64,000 nucleotides of DNA. Origin: a virus. Where the stretch lies: the IMG/VR virus record IMGVR_UViG_3300028392_000053, positions 20,532 through 84,531 of that record, one strand, 5' to 3'. A model generated the notes under the pieces. It was not told where the DNA came from and ran no database searches. It worked only from the letters and a program-made list of their open reading frames with translations. This document shows, in pieces, positions 1 through 7,204 of this stretch. Numbering within the stretch: the first letter of the stretch is position 1; each line of letters starts with the position of its first letter. The position numbers were made by a program, and so were the translations under genes.

Positions 1-381
1 TATTCACTGAGAAAAATTGTTTCACAGGAAGGAACATACATATGTAACGATGATTGTGAATCTCTTGGTAAATGGAACTCGGTTATCAATGATAAATTTA
101 TTGATGTGAATTGCTTTATGATTCCAAAGATGGCGGCAATTAATTTTTCCCCTTATTGGTATCGCCGTGCAAGGCATCCACAAGAACAACCAGAAGTTGA
201 TAGAATTTTATCTCCATTTATGATGCAAAACTTTCAAAAATTTGACACGAATGGTGAGTACACTGTAAACTACAGAGTAGCCAGCCGAGCAGATTCAGTA
301 CAAGATGTTTTCTTTATTAAAGGAAATGAAGTGATGAAACAGAAAATGAATGGAGAATACCCATGGCGCAAAAAGACCTAA
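1..381 (+). CDS. Glycosyltransferase, C-terminal part (cut by window edge)
   Basis: The reading frame is open from base 1, so the gene begins outside the window and 126 codons remain. The visible part has an aspartate pair (NDDCES), then a hydrophobic strand with IDVNCFMIPK and SPYWYRR, which resembles the C-terminal half of a GT-A fold family 2 glycosyltransferase. It overlaps the next glycosyltransferase gene by 19 bases, so the two are probably translated together. Acceptor and sugar are unknown. It belongs to the sugar-modification block that fills the first 6 kb. Confidence 0.6.
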   Translation, partial: YSLRKIVSQEGTYICNDDCESLGKWNSVINDKFIDVNCFMIPKMAAINFSPYWYRRARHPQEQPEVDRILSPFMMQNFQKFDTNGEYTVNYRVASRADSVQDVFFIKGNEVMKQKMNGEYPWRKKT

Positions 382-1253
382 TCATAGGCGCATTCAACAA
401 CTATACAGATTATGATGTACTCAAACCTTGGGTGCAGTCAATCAAAGATACCGGTTTCAAAGGTGATACTGTATTATTTGCAATTGGAACTACACCAGAA
501 TTGGTGAAGAAACTAGGTGAAGAAAGTGTGATTGTCATATCACTTCCTAAAAATGATAGCATGATGATTCATATGCAACGTTTCATACACATCTATAACT
601 TTCTGAAACAAAAAGATTATCGTTATGTTGTTTCAACTGATGTGCGTGATGTTATCTTTCAATCGAACCCATTCGACTATATTGAAGATAAAATGAATTC
701 AATGTACGTAAAAGGACTTATCGCATCATCAGAAGTAATTAAAATTCAAGACGAAGAATGGAACAGAGACAACATTCTCAAAAATTTTGGAGAATACTTT
801 TATAATGAAGTGAAAGAAAATGAAGTTTGTAATGTAGGTATTCTTGCAGGTCGTTCTGAAACAATTAAAGAATTGTGTTTTTATCTTTATCAGTTTTCAT
901 TGAACCGCCCTGATTGGGTTTGCGACCAAGCCGCTTATAATGTGTTGCTTGGTACAAGACTTTGGTCATCACACACACATGTGACAAAATTAAAAGATGC
1001 ATGGGCTGTGAATGCACATGTGACAAACAAACCAGACCTTGTTGAAAAGCTGAAACCATATTTATTGGAAAAGGCACCTACAATGTCCAAAGAAGGTCTT
1101 ATTGTAAATTCAAATGGTAAACCTTTTGTTATTGTTCATCAGTATGATAGAGTTCCAGAATGGATGGAATATTTCTCTAAAAAATATGGAACAAATATAA
1201 CAAAAGACACCAATACTGGCAGTTCGCCTAAATACTTTCTGTACAACACATAA
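363..1253 (+). CDS. Putative glycosyltransferase (GT-A type)
   Basis: 296-residue protein. Residues 90-104 read VSTDVRDVIFQSNPF, with D93 and D96 forming a DxxD version of the metal and nucleotide-sugar binding motif of GT-A enzymes. A conserved CDQAAYN block follows near residue 190 and a late HQYDRVP motif near residue 260, as in eukaryote-like and bacterial GT-A transferases. The start ATG lies about 8 bases after GGAG. It overlaps the preceding glycosyltransferase fragment. Likely a sugar transferase acting on host or virion glycans; the exact family is not certain. Confidence 0.7.
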   Translation: MAQKDLIIGAFNNYTDYDVLKPWVQSIKDTGFKGDTVLFAIGTTPELVKKLGEESVIVISLPKNDSMMIHMQRFIHIYNFLKQKDYRYVVSTDVRDVIFQSNPFDYIEDKMNSMYVKGLIASSEVIKIQDEEWNRDNILKNFGEYFYNEVKENEVCNVGILAGRSETIKELCFYLYQFSLNRPDWVCDQAAYNVLLGTRLWSSHTHVTKLKDAWAVNAHVTNKPDLVEKLKPYLLEKAPTMSKEGLIVNSNGKPFVIVHQYDRVPEWMEYFSKKYGTNITKDTNTGSSPKYFLYNT

Positions 1254-1285
1254 AATTCGTAATTTAATAAATATGGGACTTTGAA

Positions 1286-2116
1286 ATGAGCAAAATTAGT
1301 ATTGTAACCGCATTCTATGATATCGGCCGTGGTGACTGGTCAACAAGCACCGAGAAAAATGGTGGACCCCTTCCACATTATCTACAACGTTCAGTTGACA
1401 AATATATCGATCACTTCACACGCATGTGTGAGATTGATACTGAAATCATTGTATACACTTCACCTGACATTGCGCCACGTTTGGCCGCAATTTCTCCTAA
1501 TGTTAAAGTAGTTGAGTATGACTACTTCAATATTCACCAAGAACTCCGTGATAAGATTGAAGAAATTCAAAAATCACCAGAGTTCGTCAAAAAAATTAAT
1601 CCTTATCAAGTCCGTAATCCAGAATATTGGTCGAAAGACTATGTTGGTGTTACATCACTCAAAGCATTCTATGTTGCAGATGCATTTGAACGTGGTCTAA
1701 TCACGAATGAATTTGCCGCATGGGTTGACTTTGGTTATTGCCGTGATGATGAACATATTCCAACAAGCAAAACTTGGGAATATGATTTCACTCCAGGACT
1801 GATGCACTATTTTAATTATCGTGATCCAGAATTCAAACAGGCTAAACAACAAGTTTCGATGGCTGTACAGAATAATGTTGTATTCGTTATTGGTGGTGTA
1901 TTTGTTGCACAGAAAGAACCGTGGCAAGTTTTGGCTGTTGACATGAAAGAAGCCCTCGAATATTTGATGAGCATTGGTCTTGTTGACGATGACCAAGGTT
2001 TGTTGCTGATGGCATATTTTAAAAATCCCGACATGTATGAACTTCATAAGATGCCTCTTGATGCGCCTATTGAAGATGTACGTTCTATTTTAAGAAAGTT
2101 TAATAAACATGAGTAA
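1286..2116 (+). CDS. HtrL/YibB-type putative glycosyltransferase
   Basis: 276 residues. The N-terminus VTAFYDIGRGDW and the later WVDFGYCRD and GGVFVAQKEPW blocks are the signature of the HtrL/YibB family, found in lipopolysaccharide core loci and some large phages and related to WlaTC-like transferases. The FGYCRDD segment would carry the nucleotide-sugar site. Its stop codon overlaps the start of the downstream HAD/nucleotidyltransferase gene by 8 bases, so both probably act in one glycan pathway. The substrate is unknown. Confidence 0.75.
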   Translation: MSKISIVTAFYDIGRGDWSTSTEKNGGPLPHYLQRSVDKYIDHFTRMCEIDTEIIVYTSPDIAPRLAAISPNVKVVEYDYFNIHQELRDKIEEIQKSPEFVKKINPYQVRNPEYWSKDYVGVTSLKAFYVADAFERGLITNEFAAWVDFGYCRDDEHIPTSKTWEYDFTPGLMHYFNYRDPEFKQAKQQVSMAVQNNVVFVIGGVFVAQKEPWQVLAVDMKEALEYLMSIGLVDDDQGLLLMAYFKNPDMYELHKMPLDAPIEDVRSILRKFNKHE

Positions 2117-3491
2117 GTTAGTTATTTTCGACCTTGATGGAGTTTTGATTGATTCGCGTGAACTACATTATGATGCACTCAATGATGCACTCCGTAAAGT
2201 TGGTGAAGAATTTGTAATTACACGTGAAGAACATCTCAGTAAGTATGATGGTCTGAATACGACTAGAAAATTAAAAATGTTGACCGAACAAAAAGGTCTT
2301 CCAATTTCAACGTATGACCAAGTTTGGCAAGACAAACAAGAAGCAACATTCAAGTTAGTGCGTGGTTTTTGTAAAGAGTATTTGTTACAAACTATCTTCC
2401 GCCAAATCAAGGCGCGTGGTTATAAAATTGCTGTAGCATCAAATGCAATTCGTGAAACTGTAAAATTATCTCTACTAAGTATTGGTGTGATGGACGAAGT
2501 TGATTATTTCGTCAGTAATGAGGATGTGGCGAGGGCTAAACCTTATCCAGAAATGTACTGGAAATGTATGACAGCACTCAATGCACTTCCTAAAAATACA
2601 ATTATTGTAGAAGATAGTCACATTGGACGCCAAGGCGCATTGGACTCTGGAGCGCACCTGCTTGCAGTTGAAAATGCAAAAGAAGTTAACTCTGAACATA
2701 TGATGCAAAGGATTTATGACCTGATGAATACGATTGAAGGTACAAGCAAAAAGTCTCTACCATGGAGAGATAAAAAATTGAATATTTTGATTCCAATGGC
2801 TGGCGCTGGCTCACGTTTTGCACAAGCTGGATACACTTTCCCTAAACCTCTTATTGAAGTTCGTGGTAAACCAATGATTCAAGTTGTGGTAGAGAACCTG
2901 AATATCGAAGCAAATTATATTTTCTTAGTTCAAAAAGAACACTATGACAAATACAATCTGAAGTATCTTTTAAATTTGATTGCACCAAATTGCAAGATTG
3001 TTCAAGTTGATGGCATCACAGAGGGTGCGGCTTGCACAACTCTCCTTGCTAAAGAATACATCGATAATGATGCACCGTTGGTTATGGCTAACTCCGACCA
3101 GTTTGTTGAATGGAACTCCAATGAATGTATGTACGCATTCTCAGCAGATTCTATCGATGGTGGTATTCTCACATTCAAAGCAACACATCCAAAATGGTCC
3201 TATGCTAAACTAGACGAAGATGGTTTTGTTTCAGAAGTTGCAGAGAAGAAAGTCATTTCAGATGAAGCAACAGTTGGTATTTACTACTGGCGTCACGGCT
3301 CGGACTATGTTAAATATGCTGAACAGATGATTAAGAAAGACATTCGGACTAATGGTGAGTTCTACACTTGCCCCGTGTTCAACGAAGCCGTTGGTGATGG
3401 TAAAAAAGTTCGCGTAAAAAATATTGAAAAAATGTGGGGCATCGGCACACCTGAAGACCTGAATTATTTCTTAGACAATCATAAGGAATAA
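2109..3491 (+). CDS. HAD phosphatase / sugar-phosphate nucleotidyltransferase fusion
   Basis: 460-residue two-domain protein. Residues 1 to about 215 are a HAD hydrolase: motif I FDLDGVLIDS with nucleophile D8 and acid D10, and motif IV VEDSHIGRQGA. From about residue 224 a nucleotidyltransferase domain begins with PMAGAGSRF and KPLIEVRGKPMI, the glycine-rich nucleotide loop and lysine of RmlA/GlmU-like enzymes. It ends with the usual GIGTPEDL motif. The fusion suggests a sugar phosphate is dephosphorylated and activated by one protein, for example in heptose or mannose-type donor synthesis (inference). It probably supplies an activated sugar to neighbouring transferases. Confidence 0.85.
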   Translation: MSKLVIFDLDGVLIDSRELHYDALNDALRKVGEEFVITREEHLSKYDGLNTTRKLKMLTEQKGLPISTYDQVWQDKQEATFKLVRGFCKEYLLQTIFRQIKARGYKIAVASNAIRETVKLSLLSIGVMDEVDYFVSNEDVARAKPYPEMYWKCMTALNALPKNTIIVEDSHIGRQGALDSGAHLLAVENAKEVNSEHMMQRIYDLMNTIEGTSKKSLPWRDKKLNILIPMAGAGSRFAQAGYTFPKPLIEVRGKPMIQVVVENLNIEANYIFLVQKEHYDKYNLKYLLNLIAPNCKIVQVDGITEGAACTTLLAKEYIDNDAPLVMANSDQFVEWNSNECMYAFSADSIDGGILTFKATHPKWSYAKLDEDGFVSEVAEKKVISDEATVGIYYWRHGSDYVKYAEQMIKKDIRTNGEFYTCPVFNEAVGDGKKVRVKNIEKMWGIGTPEDLNYFLDNHKE

Positions 3492-3493
3492 AA

Positions 3494-4105
3494 ATGATTT
3501 TATTTGATGTAGGCACGCATCACGGGCAAAATTCTTTGAACATAACACATCGTAATCCTGATGTTATTTGTTATGCGTTCGAACCCACACCTGAACTTGC
3601 AAGGCTTCTCCGTATTGCCGCTGAAGCAAGGAATATGAAAGAACGTTATCATGTTTACGAACATGCTATTTCAGATTTTGACGGAGAAGCGGATTTTCAT
3701 ATGGTACAAGGTGATACTGGTTCAGCTTCACTCAATGAATTCTCAGATAACTTATCCGAAATTTGGCCAGGTCGAACAGACTTTGTTGTTCGTGGCTCCA
3801 AAAAAGTTAATGTGTATAGACTGGACACTTGGTTAACAATTTTTGCACCAGAAATTACTTGTATTGGCCATCTACACATTGATGCACAAGGTTCAGACCT
3901 CGCCGTACTCAAAGGACTTGGAGAAAAAATATCGATGGTACAATCTGGTGTTATTGAAGTGCCACAAGAAGATAACCTAAGACTTTATAAAGGTCAACAC
4001 ACCAAACAAGATGCACTTGACTTTTTGGAACAAAACGGATTTGTGATTGATAAGATTATATCACAAGTAAATGAAGAAAACTTATATTTTGTGAGGAAAA
4101 AATGA
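3494..4105 (+). CDS. FkbM-family methyltransferase
   Basis: 203 residues. It shows the SAM-binding pattern of FkbM-type enzymes: FDVGTHHGQ at the N-terminus, YAFEPTPE as motif II, AISDFDGEADFH, then VYRLDTW, and LHIDAQGSDLAVLKG followed by a glutamate (GVIEVPQ). FkbM enzymes O-methylate sugars and polyketides. In this block it would methylate a glycan made by the adjacent transferases. It starts 2 bases after the fusion gene and overlaps the next gene by 4 bases (ATGA), so it is translationally coupled. Confidence 0.88.
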   Translation: MILFDVGTHHGQNSLNITHRNPDVICYAFEPTPELARLLRIAAEARNMKERYHVYEHAISDFDGEADFHMVQGDTGSASLNEFSDNLSEIWPGRTDFVVRGSKKVNVYRLDTWLTIFAPEITCIGHLHIDAQGSDLAVLKGLGEKISMVQSGVIEVPQEDNLRLYKGQHTKQDALDFLEQNGFVIDKIISQVNEENLYFVRKK

Positions 4106-4818
4106 AAGTAGCATTGTTATTAACCGGTCATTTGCGTTGTTGGGAACAGGTTGCTCCCAATACAAGACAACATATTATCGACAAATACAATGCTGATGTT
4201 TTTCTCGAAACGTGGGACTCGGAAGCATATTGGGACCCACATTCACAAAAAGGTATAACTGATACAGGACCTAAAATTGATTTCGGTAAAGTGAATGAAG
4301 CATACAAACCTGTGCGACAAATGCGTTTCGATAGATATGAAATTTTTGAAGAAAACTTTTCAAAACGTGCGGAACAATTTACCAATTTTTATCATGTGCC
4401 GAAGAATCAAGTTTCTATGTGGTTTAAAGTCGGCCGTGGAATGACGATGGTCGAAGACTATATGATGTTAACTGGAGAACCATATGACCTAGTAATACGT
4501 ATGCGTCCAGATTTATATTTGAATGAACCTTTGCCGGATTTTGATCCGAATAAATTCTATACACTAGGTTATAGAAATCATATGGGTCAGGGTACTTCTG
4601 ACATGATTCAGATTGGTAATTTCTTTTCAATGAGTTTGTTTTGTAAAGTTCTAAATCATCTACCTCAACTTTATAAAGAAACTGGTTTGTTATGCCCTCA
4701 TGTTATCTCAGAGCATTTCATTAAACGCCTAGGTTTACCTTGGGAAGAATTTATGATTAACAAAACACTCATGCATACACCACTCGGTGAATATAAACAT
4801 AAGAGTCTCTATCAATGA
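4102..4818 (+). CDS. Putative glycosyltransferase-like protein, copy A
   Basis: 238 residues. The N-terminus MKVALLLTGHLRCWEQ, the DVFLETWD strand and the YDLVIRMRPDLYL motif match a poorly characterised family of bacterial and viral proteins usually annotated as glycosyltransferase-like. The gene at 5242-5970 has the same three motifs (LCLSGQARSRFE, DVFCHTW, YDFVIRSRFDL), so the block holds two paralogues. The arginine and aspartate in the R-x-R-x-D motif are probably at the active site (inference). ATGA overlaps link it to both neighbours. Confidence 0.65.
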   Translation: MKVALLLTGHLRCWEQVAPNTRQHIIDKYNADVFLETWDSEAYWDPHSQKGITDTGPKIDFGKVNEAYKPVRQMRFDRYEIFEENFSKRAEQFTNFYHVPKNQVSMWFKVGRGMTMVEDYMMLTGEPYDLVIRMRPDLYLNEPLPDFDPNKFYTLGYRNHMGQGTSDMIQIGNFFSMSLFCKVLNHLPQLYKETGLLCPHVISEHFIKRLGLPWEEFMINKTLMHTPLGEYKHKSLYQ

Positions 4819-5306
4819 TTTACATTGCACACCGTGGACTCTTTGAAGGTCCAGATAAAGAAAAAGAAAATCATCCGGACCAAATACGCACAGCATTAAA
4901 AAAAGGATACGATTGCGAAGTAGACCTTTGGAGAATTGAAAGAGAATGGTGGTTGGGTCATGATGAACCAACATATCGTGTTGATGAACCTTTCATTGGC
5001 CAACAAGGGTTGTGGTTACATTGTAAAAATTTAGATGCGCTCTATGAATTGATAAAAAGACCATTTAAATACATTTACTTTTGGCACCAAGAAGATGATT
5101 TTACTTTAACATCCAACGATGTTATTTGGACATATCCTGGAAAACACCTGACTAATAGATCAGTTGCCGTTGTTCCAGAAAGGTGTGAAGGATATTGGAA
5201 GCATGTTAAAACTTTAGACTTAGTTGGAGTGTGTACAGATTATGTTGAAAAATTCATTTCCGAAACTAGCACTTTGCCTGTCGGGTCAAGCCAGAAGCAG
5301 ATTTGA
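4815..5306 (+). CDS. GDPD-like phosphodiesterase domain protein
   Basis: 163 residues. AHRG near the N-terminus, ENHPDQI, and CEVDLWRIE (E-x-D) are the metal-ligand motifs of the glycerophosphodiester phosphodiesterase family, followed by GHDEPTYRV. The protein is shorter than classical GDPDs (about 240 residues or more) but similar to compact versions in capsule and LPS loci. Its last 65 bases overlap the next gene in another frame, an unusually long overlap. It might hydrolyse a glycerophosphodiester or act on a phosphoglycan; the substrate is unknown. Confidence 0.75.
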   Translation: MIYIAHRGLFEGPDKEKENHPDQIRTALKKGYDCEVDLWRIEREWWLGHDEPTYRVDEPFIGQQGLWLHCKNLDALYELIKRPFKYIYFWHQEDDFTLTSNDVIWTYPGKHLTNRSVAVVPERCEGYWKHVKTLDLVGVCTDYVEKFISETSTLPVGSSQKQI

Positions 5307-5970
5307 AGCATACCGATACATCAAAAAGAACTTGCTTGATGTATATGATGTTGATGTTTTTTGCCATACATGGAAACCACAAAGTTCCGCAATTAAGTTA
5401 TTTGAAGAATTAAATACGCTTTACAAACCTGTACTTTTTTCTTATGATACACCACTATCAGAATCAATAAATTCCGATCTATTTGTTCCGAATGCATCAC
5501 ATCCGGCAAACTTTTGCACATCGATGTTTTATTCAATATACCGAACAAATGACCTCAGGATTCGCCACCAGACACTAAATGATGTAAAATATGATTTTGT
5601 TATTAGAAGTAGATTTGACTTGGCACTTAATAAAGTCATTGACTTTTCTTCCTTGGAGAAAGGTAAAGTCTACGTATCAAAAGATACGGCCGGACCGAAT
5701 CCTTTACTGAATGACCAGTTTGCTATCTCTGACCCCGACACGATGAACGTGTACGCTTCAACTTTTCTACACCTAAGAAAGTTGCATGATTCTGGTGTTC
5801 AGTTATGTGGCCATGAAATGCTCCATGAGCAACTCACAAGTAATTCTATACCAGTTGAACGTATTGATATAGATCATCCATTTGTTGATGGTAAATTTAA
5901 CATAGGAAAGCATTCTTTAATTAGAGATGACATGAATAAATGGGTGGATATTAAGATTTGGGGTTACTAA
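5242..5970 (+). CDS. Putative glycosyltransferase-like protein, copy B
   Basis: 242 residues from the ATG at 5242. That start has GGAG 12 bases upstream and gives the conserved N-terminus KLALCLSGQARSRFE; an upstream TTG at 5224 would add six residues. It shares the DVFCHTW and YDFVIRSRFDL motifs with the gene at 4102, so the two are paralogues. It is the last gene of the sugar block, and the next gene has its own leader. Function is inferred only from context. Confidence 0.65.
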   Translation: MLKNSFPKLALCLSGQARSRFEAYRYIKKNLLDVYDVDVFCHTWKPQSSAIKLFEELNTLYKPVLFSYDTPLSESINSDLFVPNASHPANFCTSMFYSIYRTNDLRIRHQTLNDVKYDFVIRSRFDLALNKVIDFSSLEKGKVYVSKDTAGPNPLLNDQFAISDPDTMNVYASTFLHLRKLHDSGVQLCGHEMLHEQLTSNSIPVERIDIDHPFVDGKFNIGKHSLIRDDMNKWVDIKIWGY

Positions 5971-5979
5971 ATAACATAT
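5966..5979 (+). promoter_or_regulatory. Possible late promoter (CTAAATA-type)
   Basis: An A/T-rich ACTAAATAACATAT lies between the sugar block and the first gene with a capsid-targeting-like start. T4-like phages use a single -10-like late promoter element (TATAAATA in T4). A near copy, CTAAATAATATAT, occurs at 50756. The call rests on the similarity of two sites and on the late-type genes downstream. Confidence 0.3.
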
Positions 5980-6007
5980 AGTCACAGTGTACTAACCAGA
6001 GAATTTA

Positions 6008-7204
6008 ATGATACCTTTTTCCCGATTTTTGACCGAACAGGAAGACCCTGAAGACGGTGCCAGCCGACAGATTAAACACCTGACGCACGTTGAAGACCGA
6101 CCACTCCAGACTGGAGAAAAGGGTGCAAAACATGCTATCAAATCTTTAACTGCTGCCGCAAATCACATACAACAAGGTAAAAAAAGTTCAGAGTTAACCA
6201 CAAAATATGATGGTTCTCCTGCTATCGTTTATGGTCATCAACCTGAAAACGGTAAGTTCTTTGTAGCATCAAAATCAGCTTTCAACAAGACTCCAAAGAT
6301 TAACTACACACCCGCTGATATTGAAAGGAACCACGGCCACGCGCCAGGTTTGGTTAGCAAATTAAAAGACGCACTGAAACATCTACCGAAGGTTGCACCA
6401 GAGAAAGGCGTATACCAAGGCGACATGATGTTTTCACAAGATGACAAAAAACCAGTCAAAGGCGGTGGAACATCTTTTCATCCAAACCCATCAGGATTAA
6501 CATATACTGCACACGGCACACATGAAAGTGCCGTTAAGAAGGCTAAAATTGGTGTTGTTACACATCTTTCCTATACAGGTAAAGATGCTGGCAGTTTAAA
6601 TGCATCACATGAAGTTGACCACGAAAACTTCAAGCCACACCCCGATGTATTCTCAGTTGATCCTAGAATGGATACATCAAAAGTTCATTTTGGTCCTAAA
6701 GATCGTGCAGAATTTAATAAACATATTGCTGCCGCACAGGCTGTACATGACACACACGGTGATGACATGTATGCTGGTACATCAACACATCGTGGAGTTG
6801 GTGGAGCATTAGAAACATATATGAACCATACGGTTCGCTCGGGTGAAACGCCGCACCACCAGAATTTTAAAAATTGGTTAGAAACAACCGAAAATAAAAA
6901 GATAGATAAGCTAAAGGTTGAAAAGAACAGAACAGTAAAACAAAAAGAACTAAAAGACCAACTTGGTAAAATTGAAAGAAACAAAAAACACTACAATAAT
7001 TTATTCAAAATGCATCAGCATTTGCAGAAAGCAAAAAACGTGCTAATTAATGTAATGAATCAACATCAAGAGTTTCAACATACACATGGTGGTGAAGCGG
7101 CAAATCCAGAAGGATATGTTTTTCATCACGGAAAAGAATCTGATAAGTTTGTTAACCGTGCAGAATTTTCACGTAGGAACTTTGCGGGAATTAGAAACAT
7201 ATGA
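6008..7204 (+). CDS. DUF6267-like protein with ligase/nucleotidyltransferase-type motifs and capsid-targeting-like start
   Basis: 398 residues, of a family common in T4-like cyanophages (recalled as DUF6267). It carries a pattern like that of nucleic-acid ligases and capping enzymes: KYDGSP at residues 66-71 (motif I KxDG), VYQGDMMF near 135-142 (motif III-like) and EGYVF near 368 (motif IV-like), with later lysines at the C-terminus. The first ten residues MIPFSRFLTE have F at 4, a hydrophobic residue at 8 and E at 10, like the T4 capsid-targeting sequence. The middle is lysine-rich. It overlaps the next gene by 4 bases. Ligase activity is an inference. Confidence 0.75.
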   Translation: MIPFSRFLTEQEDPEDGASRQIKHLTHVEDRPLQTGEKGAKHAIKSLTAAANHIQQGKKSSELTTKYDGSPAIVYGHQPENGKFFVASKSAFNKTPKINYTPADIERNHGHAPGLVSKLKDALKHLPKVAPEKGVYQGDMMFSQDDKKPVKGGGTSFHPNPSGLTYTAHGTHESAVKKAKIGVVTHLSYTGKDAGSLNASHEVDHENFKPHPDVFSVDPRMDTSKVHFGPKDRAEFNKHIAAAQAVHDTHGDDMYAGTSTHRGVGGALETYMNHTVRSGETPHHQNFKNWLETTENKKIDKLKVEKNRTVKQKELKDQLGKIERNKKHYNNLFKMHQHLQKAKNVLINVMNQHQEFQHTHGGEAANPEGYVFHHGKESDKFVNRAEFSRRNFAGIRNI

